Numbered from the stretch's first letter, positions 34,753 through 44,715 are shown. The stretch is 64,000 bases of DNA from Pseudoalteromonas undina (GCF_000238275.3 NZ_AHCF03000003.1:1178001-1242000), one strand, 5' to 3'. Notes: a model not told the origin generated them from the sequence alone. Made by a program: numbers and translations.

Positions 34753-36117
34753 ATGATTAAAAAACCTACCCTCATTGCTACAGCGTTTTGTAGTTTGTTT
34801 GCAAGCCACGCAGCGCTGGCTAAAATTAGCCCAGAAGAAGCTGCGCGCCTTGGTAAAGACTTAAGTCCAATTGGTGCGGAAAAAGCAGCGAATGCTGATG
34901 GCTCAATCCCAGCATGGAATGGCGGTATTACTGCTGCTCCCGCAGGTTATGAACCGGGTATGCACCACTTGGACCCTTATGCAACCGATAAAGTATTATT
35001 CACTATTGATAAAAGTAATATTGATAAATACAAAGAAAACTTAAGCCCAGGACAAATCGCGTTATTTGAAGCGTACCCAGATACGTTTAAAATGCCAGTG
35101 TATGAAACCCGTCGTTCTGCGTCTTTTCCACAATTTGTGTACGATGCAACCAAAAAGTTTGCAACGTCTGCTGAATTAGTTGAAGGCGGAAATGGTATTA
35201 AAAGTACAGCTATTGGTATTCCATTTCCAATCCCTAAAACGGGTTTAGAAGCAATTTGGAACCATTTACTGCGTTATCGTGGTCAGTCTATTGAGCGTTT
35301 TGGTGGTCAGGCAGCACCGACGGCATCGGGTTCATATAACTATGTTGGTTTTGATGAGCAGTTATTAGTTAAGTATTCAGATCCAAGTGCTACTCCGGCT
35401 GAACTACAAGATTCTAATATTTTGTTTAAGTTTAAACAGCAAGTGACAGAGCCAGCCCGTTTGGCAGGGACCGCGTTATTGGTGCATGAAACTATGGACC
35501 AAATTTTAACGCCGCGCCAAGCGTGGACGTACAATTCAGGTCAACGCCGTGTGCGTCGTGCACCTAATGTAGCATACGATGCACCGGGTACAGCAGCAGA
35601 TAGCTTACGTACAACTGATGATTTTGATATGTTCAACGGCTCGCCAAATCGTTATAACTGGACGCTAAAAGGTAAGCAAGAGCTTTACATCCCATATAAT
35701 AGCTACAAGCTTCACAGCGACAAGCTAACTTATGATGATATTTTAAAGCCTGGTCATATCAACCCTGAGCATACTCGTTACGAAAAACACCGTGTATGGG
35801 TTGTTGAAGCAAACTTAAAAGATGACACCCGTCATATTTACAAAAAACGTGTTTTCTACATTGACGAAGACAGTTGGCAAGTTCATGTTACCGATATTTA
35901 CGATAATCGTGACCAACTTTATCGTGTAGCAATGGCTTATGGTCTTAACTACTATGAAGTACCGACACAGTGGAGTACGCTTGAGGTATACCACGATCTT
36001 AATTCACGTCGCTACTTAGCCATTGGTCTAGATAACCAAGAAAAGATGTATGACTTTTCTCAGTCATTTAATGACAATGAGTTTACATCGAGCGCTTTAC
36101 GTCGCGCTGGCAGATAG
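34753..36117 (+). CDS. DUF1329 family periplasmic protein (LolB-like fold)
   Basis: A 454-residue protein with a clear signal peptide (MIKKPTLIATAFCSLFASHAALA) and the family start KISPEEAARLGKDLSPIGAEKAANADGSIPAWNGGI. DUF1329 proteins have a LolA/LolB-like half-barrel that can cradle lipids, so the protein may carry a hydrophobic substrate between inner and outer membrane (inference). Typical later blocks include LNPRQAWTYN-like TPRQAWTYNSGQRRVRRAPN and YKLHSDKLTYDDILKPGH. It is co-transcribed with the DUF1302 gene; a strong terminator follows, separating it from the YCF48 and MMPL genes. Confidence 0.93.
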   Translation: MIKKPTLIATAFCSLFASHAALAKISPEEAARLGKDLSPIGAEKAANADGSIPAWNGGITAAPAGYEPGMHHLDPYATDKVLFTIDKSNIDKYKENLSPGQIALFEAYPDTFKMPVYETRRSASFPQFVYDATKKFATSAELVEGGNGIKSTAIGIPFPIPKTGLEAIWNHLLRYRGQSIERFGGQAAPTASGSYNYVGFDEQLLVKYSDPSATPAELQDSNILFKFKQQVTEPARLAGTALLVHETMDQILTPRQAWTYNSGQRRVRRAPNVAYDAPGTAADSLRTTDDFDMFNGSPNRYNWTLKGKQELYIPYNSYKLHSDKLTYDDILKPGHINPEHTRYEKHRVWVVEANLKDDTRHIYKKRVFYIDEDSWQVHVTDIYDNRDQLYRVAMAYGLNYYEVPTQWSTLEVYHDLNSRRYLAIGLDNQEKMYDFSQSFNDNEFTSSALRRAGR

Positions 36118-36127
36118 TATAAAAGCA

Positions 36128-36155
36128 GGCACCTAGTTTCCTAGGTGCCTTTTTT
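36128..36155 (+). terminator. Intrinsic terminator between the DUF1329 and YCF48 genes
   Basis: GGCACCTAG (36128-36136), loop TTTC, CTAGGTGCC (36141-36149), then T6. It splits the four-gene cluster into two pairs that could be expressed at different levels. Confidence 0.93.
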
Positions 36156-36241
36156 CTTTCACATCGCGTTTGTCTATTAACGCACAGGTTTTCCTCTTTA
36201 TAACAGACAAACAAATCCTCAGTTCAAGGCGAATTTAATTT

Positions 36242-37237
36242 ATGAAGTATTTGGTCTATGCCAGCCTGATCCTAAGCGGTGCGAGTTTTGCACAAGACGC
36301 ACCTCAAAGTGCGATTAGCGCAATTAATGCAGATAAAACACTCCTTACCGATATTACCCAAACTTCAGCAGGGCTTATTGCTGTAGGTAAACATGGTACG
36401 GTCATTAAAAGTATTGATGGTAGCGATTGGCAACAAGCAAAATTGGTACCTACACAAGTATTACTAACAGCGGTTGAATTTACTAATGATTCTAATGGCT
36501 GGGCATGTGGACATGACGCCACAATTATTAATACCACCGATGGTGGTGAAAACTGGCAGTTACAACAAGCAAAACCAAGCTTAGATAAACCCTGTTTAGA
36601 TATTTATTTTAAAGATGACTTAAATGGCTATGCGGTTGGCGCTTACGGTATGTTTTATCAAACAAGTAATGGCGGAAAACATTGGCAAAAACGCTTTTTA
36701 GATTCGCTGTTATTTAGTGAAGATAGAGATTATTTAAATGATTTAAAACAAACCGATCCTGAGGGTTACGAAATAGAAACCTCGTCTATATTACCTCACT
36801 TTAATCGCATTGAACCGACTAGTTCGGGTTTAATGCTGGTCGGTGAGATGGGCTTAATGGCAAAAAGTGATGACGATGGCCAAACATGGCAACGTTTAGA
36901 TGAAATTTACCCTGGTTCATTTTTTGGATTTGCTTCAGATCCATCGCAACAAATTGTTGCGGGGTTACGTGGTAATATTTTCCTAAATAAAACCGACAGT
37001 CAGCACTGGCAGCACTTAGACAATGATAAAACAGCTACTGTAAATAGCATCATTAATTATAACAATAAACAATGGCTATTATTGGCTAATAGCGGTGTTA
37101 TTTTTCACCTTAAAGATGATGTGTTGTCGTACGAGCAGTTGGCTGATGGTAAAGCGATTCTTGATGGCGTGATTGTTAAAGATAAACTGATCATGGCAAC
37201 AGAAAACGGCATTAAAGTGAAGGAGTTGACCCCTTAA
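36242..37237 (+). CDS. YCF48-like BNR beta-propeller protein
   Basis: A 331-residue exported protein (signal peptide MKYLVYASLILSGASFA) built of repeats of the YCF48/BNR type, recognisable by INTTDGGENWQLQ, YQTSNGGKHWQK and AKSDDDGQTWQRL. YCF48 is known as an assembly factor for photosystem II, but this relative is found in non-photosynthetic bacteria beside MMPL-type transporters, where it probably works as a periplasmic partner. Its stop overlaps the transporter start (TAATG), so translation is coupled. The start ATG at 36242 has little Shine-Dalgarno. Confidence 0.88.
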   Translation: MKYLVYASLILSGASFAQDAPQSAISAINADKTLLTDITQTSAGLIAVGKHGTVIKSIDGSDWQQAKLVPTQVLLTAVEFTNDSNGWACGHDATIINTTDGGENWQLQQAKPSLDKPCLDIYFKDDLNGYAVGAYGMFYQTSNGGKHWQKRFLDSLLFSEDRDYLNDLKQTDPEGYEIETSSILPHFNRIEPTSSGLMLVGEMGLMAKSDDDGQTWQRLDEIYPGSFFGFASDPSQQIVAGLRGNIFLNKTDSQHWQHLDNDKTATVNSIINYNNKQWLLLANSGVIFHLKDDVLSYEQLADGKAILDGVIVKDKLIMATENGIKVKELTP

Positions 37238-39558
37238 TGCAAGCAATTTTAGATTTTTTAGAAAAAGCGATTTTTAGACACCGCTTAGTGGTGCTCATAA
37301 GTTTTGTGTTGATCACCTGTTTATTGGTTTTTAAAGCAACGCAGATTCAGCTTGATGCGTCATTTAATAAAAATATTCCGCTTAACCATGATTATATGAA
37401 GGTGTACACCAAACATGAAAAACAGTTTGGTGGCGCTAATAGTATTTTAATTTCAGTATGTGATGACAGTGGTGATATTTTTAACCCTGAATTTTTTACT
37501 CAATTAAAAGCTGTGCATGACCAACTTTACTTTATTCCAGGAGTAAATCGTCCCTTAGTAAATTCAATTTTTTCACCTAGTGCTCGCTTTGTTGAAGTCG
37601 TTGAAGATGGCTTTGCTGGCGGGCCTATTATACCAGCCAACTTTAAAGCCGATAAGCAAGGCTTAGGAATTGTTAAAGAGAACATTGAAAAGGCCAAAGT
37701 AGTGGGTCGTATGATAGCAAGCGATTATTCGTGTGCCATGGTCACCGCCCAACTGTTAGAGACTGATCCGCAAACACAAGAAAAATTAGACACTCTCGCT
37801 TTTGCAAAAAAATTAGAAAGCGAAATTCGTGAGCCTCTAAGTACCGAAAAGATCAGTATTCATATTATTGGTTTTGCAAAAATGGCCGGCGATATAGCCG
37901 AGGGCGCAAAAGGGGTTGTATTATTTTTTGCCATTGCAATTGCGTTTACTTTTGTCATGGTATGGCTATTTTGTGGCAGCTTAAAACTTACTATCTTACC
38001 GATTGTGTGTTCAATTATTGCGGTAATTTGGCAGTTAGGATTGCTTTCTAGCTTAGGCTTCGGTCTTGATCCTATGTCTATCTTAGTGCCATTTTTAGTC
38101 TTCGCTATTGGCGTAAGCCACGGTGTGCAGATGATTAATGCCATTGGTAAAAAGGTTGCTGAAGGTAAGTCTACAGCAATATGTTGCCAATCAAGCTTTA
38201 GGGCTTTACTTGTGCCTGGCGGGATTGCGTTGTTATCTGATACGGTTGGCTTTTTAACCCTATTAACCATTGATATCGGTATTATTCGTGAACTTGCTAT
38301 TACTGCGAGTTTAGGTGTGGCAGTGATTATATTTACTAATCTGATTTTGTTGCCAGTGTGGGCGTCGTATATGCGCTTTGAAAACAGCATCCATATTCAA
38401 TCAGGTGATGCTAATAAACCGAACATACTCGATGCAATGCGCGATTTGTTGGTTAAAGCAACCGACCCAAAAACAGCAAAAATCATTATTGGTTTCACTC
38501 TGGTTTTATTTGCACTGGGCTATTGGCAAGCAGACAAAATGCGTATTGGTGATTTACATGCTGGGGCACCATCATTGCACCAAGATGCACGTTACAACCA
38601 AGATACTTTCTTAATATCGGACAAATACACTATTTCTTCGGATATTTTAAAAGTCATTGTGGAAGCATATCCTGCTGCGTGTACCGAGCATGACGTCATG
38701 GAGCGTATATCGCGCTTTCAGTATAAGGTTGAAAATTTAGCTGGTGTACAATCAGCGGTCAGCCTAAGCTCAGTGGCACAATCAGTTAATGCCGGTTATA
38801 ACGAGGGTAATTTAAAGTGGCAAAGTTTGCCGCGCAATTCTGCCAGTTTAGTGCAGTCAACCTCTCGCGTTGAAACCAGCACAGGGTTATTAAACGGTGA
38901 TTGTTCAGTAATGCCCGTGATTATATTTTTAGATGATCACAAAGCACAAACTATTGATAACGTGATTGCAAAGGTAAAACAATTTGCTGTTGAAGAGGGC
39001 ACAGACAAGCTTGCTTTCAAATTGGCATCAGGCCCTGTAGGTGTGATGGCTGCAACGAATGAATCTGTTTCAGCTGCACAAATCCCTATGATGCTCTATG
39101 TTTATGGTGCGGTCATTATTTTATGCTTACTTAGCTTTAAGAGCGTAAAAGCGACTATTGCAGTGGTATTACCCTTGTACATAGTCTCCACTCTTGCGCA
39201 AGCACTTATGGTTCAGCTTGAGATTGGTCTAACTGTTTCAACCTTACCAGTAATTGCTTTGGGCGTAGGTATTGGTGTTGATTACGGTATTTATATTTTG
39301 TCATCGATGATGGGGCAGTTAAAACAAAACGTGCCATTGAGTATTGCTTATCGTAATGCATTAGTTGAACGTGGTAGTGCGGTGTTATTTACTGGTATTA
39401 CATTAGCAATTGGTGTTAGTACGTGGATTTTTTCTGATTTGAAGTTCCAAGTTGATATGGGAATTCTGCTTACCTTCATGTTTTTAGTAAATATGTTGGG
39501 TGCTGTATTACTTTTACCTGCAATTGGTAGCTTGCTCTGGACTGACCAGAAAAAATAA
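37237..39558 (+). CDS. MMPL/RND superfamily transporter
   Basis: A 773-residue inner-membrane protein with two repeats, each with a first helix, a periplasmic domain and five further helices (helices 2-6 at about 220-390, 8-12 at about 620-770). The helix-4 equivalent of the second half carries GIGVDYGIYILSS with the Asp682-Tyr683 pair typical of proton-coupled MMPL proteins, while the first half has GVSHGVQ (292-298) instead. COG1033-type members are predicted exporters of hydrophobic compounds driven by the proton gradient. The cluster with DUF1302, DUF1329 and YCF48 supports a trans-envelope route. Substrate unknown. Confidence 0.92.
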   Translation: MQAILDFLEKAIFRHRLVVLISFVLITCLLVFKATQIQLDASFNKNIPLNHDYMKVYTKHEKQFGGANSILISVCDDSGDIFNPEFFTQLKAVHDQLYFIPGVNRPLVNSIFSPSARFVEVVEDGFAGGPIIPANFKADKQGLGIVKENIEKAKVVGRMIASDYSCAMVTAQLLETDPQTQEKLDTLAFAKKLESEIREPLSTEKISIHIIGFAKMAGDIAEGAKGVVLFFAIAIAFTFVMVWLFCGSLKLTILPIVCSIIAVIWQLGLLSSLGFGLDPMSILVPFLVFAIGVSHGVQMINAIGKKVAEGKSTAICCQSSFRALLVPGGIALLSDTVGFLTLLTIDIGIIRELAITASLGVAVIIFTNLILLPVWASYMRFENSIHIQSGDANKPNILDAMRDLLVKATDPKTAKIIIGFTLVLFALGYWQADKMRIGDLHAGAPSLHQDARYNQDTFLISDKYTISSDILKVIVEAYPAACTEHDVMERISRFQYKVENLAGVQSAVSLSSVAQSVNAGYNEGNLKWQSLPRNSASLVQSTSRVETSTGLLNGDCSVMPVIIFLDDHKAQTIDNVIAKVKQFAVEEGTDKLAFKLASGPVGVMAATNESVSAAQIPMMLYVYGAVIILCLLSFKSVKATIAVVLPLYIVSTLAQALMVQLEIGLTVSTLPVIALGVGIGVDYGIYILSSMMGQLKQNVPLSIAYRNALVERGSAVLFTGITLAIGVSTWIFSDLKFQVDMGILLTFMFLVNMLGAVLLLPAIGSLLWTDQKK

Positions 39559-39578
39559 GGTGAATAAATTTGCTCCAA

Positions 39579-39598
39579 AATGGCCAGTAATGGCCATT
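39579..39598 (+). terminator. Inverted repeat after the MMPL gene
   Basis: AATGGCCA (39579-39586), loop GTAA, TGGCCATT (39591-39598). A perfect 8-bp stem 20 bp after the stop codon, without a clean T tract, so it is a weak terminator at best. Confidence 0.5.
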
Positions 39599-39732
39599 TA
39601 TATCTATATTTTGTGAATAGATGACCAAATAGCTGAAATGCTTAAAATGTTTTCATCGAAAAGGCTGTTTATTAGTTTTAAAAGGGTTAGAATTTAACTG
39701 ACTCCACGCTAATAAATGGCTGTACAAATATT

Positions 39733-39747
39733 CTGCTAAACTAGCAG
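39733..39747 (+). other. Small perfect hairpin in the gdhB leader
   Basis: CTGCTA, a 3-nt loop and TAGCAG lie 21 bp before the gdhB ATG, just upstream of the TAAGGA ribosome site. It could modulate translation or bind a regulator; nothing else supports it. Confidence 0.3.
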
Positions 39748-39768
39748 TGATAGATTAAGGAACATACA

Positions 39769-42700
39769 ATGACACGAAATGAAGGCCAAGCCTCGGTTAT
39801 TTTAGATAACGTCTGTAAGCTTATCCAGAAAAAAGTTCGCGCTGATAATGTGTTACTCGTTGAGAAATTCGCCAAAGCCTTGTACAGCAATATGTCTAAA
39901 GAGGATTTGGCAAATCGCAACGACAGTGACTTATATGGTGCTGCACTCAGCCTTTGGAATTCGCTAGAAAAAAATACATCAGATGACGCAGTTATTCGCG
40001 TTTTCAACCCTGAAGTGGCAAAAGATGGCTGGCAGTCATCACATACCATTGTAGAGATCATTGCTAAAGACATGCCGTTTTTAGTTGACTCTGTACGTAT
40101 GGCCATGACACGAGAAAACATTGCCTCTCACTTACTTCTTCATAGTCCACTGAAAATTCAACGTGATAAAAACGAAAAAATATCTGGGTTATCAAGCTTA
40201 AAAGCAGAGCAAGAATCAACATCAACAAAAACTGTATTCTTTATAGAAATTGACCGTCAAACAGATGCAACTGTTATTGAGTCTTTCAAAAAAGAGCTTG
40301 AATCAGTACTTGTTGATGTATCGGTTGCGGTTGAAGATTGGCAGCCTATTCGCGAAAAATTAATCGCGGTAAGCAAAAGCTTGCCAAAAAGCCATAAAGA
40401 TAAAAATGACAATGAAATAAATGAAACCGTTGAGTTTTTAGATTGGCTAGTAAAAGACAACTTTACATTAATGGGTTATCGCCAATATGAACTTTCACCA
40501 GTTCAGGGCGACTATCAATTAAAAGGTAAAATGGATACCAGCTTAGGGTTAATGAAAAACTCTGATGCTGAGCATACACGTTTGCTTTCTGAGTTACCTG
40601 AAGTGGCTCGCCAAGAAGCACGCAGTAGTAACCTATTAATTTTAACTAAAACTAATTCATTGTCTCGCGTTCATCGCCCAGCTTACATAGATTATGTGGG
40701 TGTAAAACGTTTTGATGACAAAGGCAATGTTATTGGTGAAGATCGTTTTATCGGTTTGTTTTCATCAAACTTTTACAACAATAGCGCTGCTGATGTACCG
40801 GTTCTTAAAAGTAAAATTAATCGTATTATGGATATGTGTGACTTCGCTAAAGGGACACATGCATACAAAGCCGTATTAAATATATTAGAAACCTACCCAC
40901 GTGACGAACTGGTACAAGCTCGTGAGAATGAGTTACTAGAAGTTGCCATGGGCGTGTTGCAAATACAAGAACGCGACATGTGTCGTTTATTTGTTCGTAA
41001 AGATGCATATGGCCGTTTTTTATCATGCATGGTTTATGTACCACGTGAGCGTTATAACACAGCGCTTCGCCGCGAAACGCAAGCTATTTTAGCTAACGCA
41101 TTTAATTCTGACGTTAAAGTCGAATTTACTACCTATTTCTCTGAGTCTACACTGGCGCGTACCCATTACACTGTTCGTGTGACCGACAACAATATTGAAT
41201 ATAACGTGAAAGACATAGAAAACAACCTAATAGAAGCCGCTCGTACTTGGGAAGACAAATTACAATCAGCCTTACTTGAATCTGCTGGTGAGGCCCGTGG
41301 TAATGAATTAAACCGTAAATATTGCAATGCCTTTGCACGCTCATACAAAGAAGAAGTATTACCTAGCGCTGCAGTGGTCGATATTGAAAAGCTAGAAATG
41401 CTAAGCGATGATAACAAGTTAGAAATGTTGTTCTATCGTCCACAAGAAGAAGCAAGCAGCAATATTGTGCGTTTAAGCTTATTCCATAAAGATGAACCAA
41501 TTCATTTATCTGATGTTATGCCAATGCTTGAAAACTTTGGTCTACGTGTTGTAGGTGAAACGCCATACTCGGTTAAAACTAGTGATGGTGGCGTAAATTG
41601 GGTCATGGACTTCTCTATGCTAATTGATAGCAAAGGGATGGCTGATTTTGATAAGATCTCTGCACGTTTTCGTGCTGCATTAACCAGTGTATGGGCAAAC
41701 CGTTTAGAAAACGATGGCTTTAACCGTCTAGTGTTAATGGGTGGTTTAACGGGTCGTGAATCATCAATTTTACGTGCATACGCAAAATACATGCGCCAAA
41801 TAGGGGTTACTTTCTCGCAAACGTATATTGAAAGTACCTTTGCAAATTACCCGCATATTGCCGCTAAAATTGTTAACTTATTCTCTAAAAAGTTCTCTGT
41901 AAAAAGCCCTGCAAGTGCTAAAACACTTGAAAAACTAGGCTTAGAAATTTATGCAGAGTTAGAAAACGTAGCGAACCTTGATGATGATCGTATTATCCGT
42001 TTATACGTTGATATGATTGTTGCTACATTACGTACGAACTACTTCCAAAAAGATGCTGAAGGCAAATTTAAGTCGTACATCTCACTTAAAATTCAGCCAA
42101 GTTTAATTCCAGAAGTCCCACTACCTGTGCCAGCGTTTGAGATATTTGTTTATTCTCCACGTGTTGAAGGTGTGCATTTACGTTTTGGTAAAGTTGCCCG
42201 TGGTGGATTGCGTTGGTCAGATCGTCGTGAAGATTTCCGTACAGAAGTACTTGGCTTAGTAAAAGCGCAACAAGTTAAAAATACCGTGATTGTACCGGTA
42301 GGTTCAAAAGGTGGATTTGTATGTAAACAACTACCTAGTGAACGTGAAGCGTTTATTAAAGAAGGCCAAGAATGTTATAAAATCTTCATTCGTGGTTTAT
42401 TAGATATCACAGACAATATTGACCGTGGTGAAATTGTACCTGCTGTTGATGTTACACGCCATGATGAAGACGATGCGTACCTAGTAGTAGCAGCGGATAA
42501 AGGCACAGCAACATTCTCTGATATTGCCAATGGTATCGCAAACGAATATAACTTCTGGCTAGGTGATGCGTTTGCATCAGGTGGTTCTGTAGGTTATGAC
42601 CATAAGAAGATGGGTATTACAGCACGTGGCGCTTGGGAGTCTGTAAAACGTCATTTCCGTGAAATGGATATTAACTGTCAAACCACAGACTTTACAGCAG

Positions 42701-44610
42701 TAGCTATCGGGGACATGGCCGGTGACGTATTTGGTAACGGTATGCTGTTATCAAAGCACATTCGCTTGCAAGTGGCGTTTAATCACTTACATATCTTTGT
42801 TGATCCAAACCCAGATGCAGCAGCTTCTTATCCAGAGCGTGAGCGTTTATTTAAATTACCGCGTTCATCATGGGAAGATTACAACAAAGAATTAATCTCA
42901 AGCGGTGGTGGTATTTTCTCGCGTGCTGCTAAGTCGATTACGCTGACCCCTGAAATGAAAAAGATGTTAGGCACTAAAAAAGCTAGTATGACGCCGAATG
43001 AATTGATCAAAGCATCATTAATGATGGACCATGATTTATTGTGGAATGGTGGTATAGGGACTTACATCAAGCATTCTAAAGAAACGGATGCAGATGTTGG
43101 AGATCGTGCTAACGATGCGCTGCGCATTAACGGTAAAGATCTTGGTGCTAAAATATTTGGCGAAGGCGGTAACTTAGGTGCAACCCAATTAGGTCGTATT
43201 GAGTTTGCAGCACAAGGCGGTCGTGTAAATACTGACTTCATCGATAACGTAGGTGGTGTTGCGTGTTCAGATAACGAAGTAAATATTAAAATTTTACTTA
43301 ATGGTTTAGTTGCTGAAGGCGACTTAACGCGTAAGCAACGTGATGAGTTACTTTACTCAATGACCGATGAAGTGTCTGAATTAGTACTTAAAGATTGTTA
43401 TCGTCAAACGCACACTTTGTCGATCACTCAATCTAAAGGGACCTCAACGCTTAAAGAAAAAATTCGCTTTATTCATGCACTTGAAAAAGACGGTAAGCTA
43501 GACCGTGCAATTGAGTTTATTCCTACAGATGAAGAGTTAGCAGAGCGCGCCGCTGCAGGTAAGGATTTAACACGCCCTGAGCTATCTGTATTAGTTTCTT
43601 ACGCGAAAATGGTGCTAAAAGAGTCTTTGGTAACGGATGAAATTACTGAGAATCCATATTACCGTCAGTTATTAGTTAAATCATTCCCGCGCCCATTACG
43701 TGAGAAGTTTAATGATGCTATGGATAATCATCCACTACGCAAAGAGATTATTGCCACTAAGTTAGCAAATAATATTGTTAATGATATGGGCTTAAACTTT
43801 ATGGTGCGAATGAATGAAGAAACCGGTGCAAACGAAGCTGAAATTGCATTGTGTTATTCAATCGCAAGTGAAATTTTCCAAATGCGTGAAACATGGTTAT
43901 CTATTAGTGATTTAGATAATAAAATACCATCGAACGTACAAACAGAAATGTTATACCAGTTACGTCGTACAGTTCGTCGCGCTACACGTTGGTTCCTTCG
44001 TCATCGCACGAAAGCACAATCAATTGAGCAAGCGATTGAAATTTTCTCACCAACATTTGCCGATTTAAGTGAAAACTTAACTAAATACATCGTTAAAACA
44101 GAAAGCGATCGTATTGTAAGTGCCCGTGAAGAACTAACACAAAGCGGTGTACCTACAGATATCGCACAGCGCATTGTGTCGTTATCAAGTTTGTTCTCGG
44201 TAATGGATTTAACGCAAATTGCTCAAAACTCTAATCGTAAAATCGATATGGTGTCGCACACTTACTTTAAATTAGGTGCGCAAATGGGACTACATTGGTT
44301 CTTAGATCAAATCACTAATCAACCGGTTTCTAACCATTGGCAGGCATTAGCGCGTGCATCATATCGTGAAGAGTTAGATTGGCAGCAACGCACCTTGTCA
44401 GAAGTGGTATTAAACAGCTTTGAAGGTGAAAGCAGTGATGTAGATGGTCAAATTGAACAATGGATGGATAGTCAAGATCTGTTACTTCAACGTTGGAAGC
44501 AAATGTTGACAGAGTTTAAAACATCGCAAAGTCACGATTTTGCTAAGTTCTCAGTGGCATTAAGAGAGCTCATGTTACTTGGTCACAACTGTGATACATC
44601 AGCAAAGTAA
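39769..44610 (+). CDS. gdhB: NAD-dependent glutamate dehydrogenase, GDH-180 class
   Basis: A 1613-residue enzyme that deaminates glutamate to 2-oxoglutarate and ammonium, mainly in amino-acid catabolism. The length is typical of the large-subunit class. N-terminal ACT-like regulatory segments (about 30-700) precede the catalytic domain (about 800-1230), marked by RGGLRWSDRREDFRTEVLGLVKAQQVKNTVIVPVGSKGGF and DKGTATFSDIANGIANEY, then the C-terminal helical region. AAGGAACATACA before the ATG is a fair ribosome site. It is monocistronic and followed by two consecutive hairpins. Confidence 0.97.
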   Translation: MTRNEGQASVILDNVCKLIQKKVRADNVLLVEKFAKALYSNMSKEDLANRNDSDLYGAALSLWNSLEKNTSDDAVIRVFNPEVAKDGWQSSHTIVEIIAKDMPFLVDSVRMAMTRENIASHLLLHSPLKIQRDKNEKISGLSSLKAEQESTSTKTVFFIEIDRQTDATVIESFKKELESVLVDVSVAVEDWQPIREKLIAVSKSLPKSHKDKNDNEINETVEFLDWLVKDNFTLMGYRQYELSPVQGDYQLKGKMDTSLGLMKNSDAEHTRLLSELPEVARQEARSSNLLILTKTNSLSRVHRPAYIDYVGVKRFDDKGNVIGEDRFIGLFSSNFYNNSAADVPVLKSKINRIMDMCDFAKGTHAYKAVLNILETYPRDELVQARENELLEVAMGVLQIQERDMCRLFVRKDAYGRFLSCMVYVPRERYNTALRRETQAILANAFNSDVKVEFTTYFSESTLARTHYTVRVTDNNIEYNVKDIENNLIEAARTWEDKLQSALLESAGEARGNELNRKYCNAFARSYKEEVLPSAAVVDIEKLEMLSDDNKLEMLFYRPQEEASSNIVRLSLFHKDEPIHLSDVMPMLENFGLRVVGETPYSVKTSDGGVNWVMDFSMLIDSKGMADFDKISARFRAALTSVWANRLENDGFNRLVLMGGLTGRESSILRAYAKYMRQIGVTFSQTYIESTFANYPHIAAKIVNLFSKKFSVKSPASAKTLEKLGLEIYAELENVANLDDDRIIRLYVDMIVATLRTNYFQKDAEGKFKSYISLKIQPSLIPEVPLPVPAFEIFVYSPRVEGVHLRFGKVARGGLRWSDRREDFRTEVLGLVKAQQVKNTVIVPVGSKGGFVCKQLPSEREAFIKEGQECYKIFIRGLLDITDNIDRGEIVPAVDVTRHDEDDAYLVVAADKGTATFSDIANGIANEYNFWLGDAFASGGSVGYDHKKMGITARGAWESVKRHFREMDINCQTTDFTAVAIGDMAGDVFGNGMLLSKHIRLQVAFNHLHIFVDPNPDAAASYPERERLFKLPRSSWEDYNKELISSGGGIFSRAAKSITLTPEMKKMLGTKKASMTPNELIKASLMMDHDLLWNGGIGTYIKHSKETDADVGDRANDALRINGKDLGAKIFGEGGNLGATQLGRIEFAAQGGRVNTDFIDNVGGVACSDNEVNIKILLNGLVAEGDLTRKQRDELLYSMTDEVSELVLKDCYRQTHTLSITQSKGTSTLKEKIRFIHALEKDGKLDRAIEFIPTDEELAERAAAGKDLTRPELSVLVSYAKMVLKESLVTDEITENPYYRQLLVKSFPRPLREKFNDAMDNHPLRKEIIATKLANNIVNDMGLNFMVRMNEETGANEAEIALCYSIASEIFQMRETWLSISDLDNKIPSNVQTEMLYQLRRTVRRATRWFLRHRTKAQSIEQAIEIFSPTFADLSENLTKYIVKTESDRIVSAREELTQSGVPTDIAQRIVSLSSLFSVMDLTQIAQNSNRKIDMVSHTYFKLGAQMGLHWFLDQITNQPVSNHWQALARASYREELDWQQRTLSEVVLNSFEGESSDVDGQIEQWMDSQDLLLQRWKQMLTEFKTSQSHDFAKFSVALRELMLLGHNCDTSAK

Positions 44611-44611
44611 C

Positions 44612-44649
44612 AAACTGCTAATGATTAAAACTAATCGTTAAACAGTTTT
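44612..44649 (+). terminator. First terminator after gdhB
   Basis: An imperfect long stem: AAACTG with CAGTTT outside, TAATGATTA with TAATCGTTA inside (one G-T pair), followed by TTTTTG. It begins right after the gdhB stop. Confidence 0.75.
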
Positions 44650-44658
44650 TGTTATATA

Positions 44659-44688
44659 ATACCTCAGCCTTGTCTGAGGTATTTTTTT
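44659..44688 (+). terminator. Second, strong terminator after gdhB
   Basis: ATACCTCAG (44659-44667), loop CCTTGT, CTGAGGTAT (44674-44682) and T6. A TATAAT overlaps its first bases (44655-44660), so pyrD may start transcription near here with a leader that begins in this hairpin. Confidence 0.85.
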
Positions 44689-44715
44689 GTCTACAATTTT
44701 AAGAGGATTATATTC

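Noticed and set aside
36168..36212. Inverted repeat GTTTGTCT...AGACAAAC before the YCF48 gene
   Set aside because: The 8-bp arms are perfect but separated by 29 bases in AT-rich DNA, and no promoter is recognisable there; chance is a likely explanation.
37860..38390. 176-codon frame antisense to the MMPL gene
   Set aside because: It lies wholly inside a well-recognised transporter gene and its translation has no recognisable domain; it is a shadow frame.
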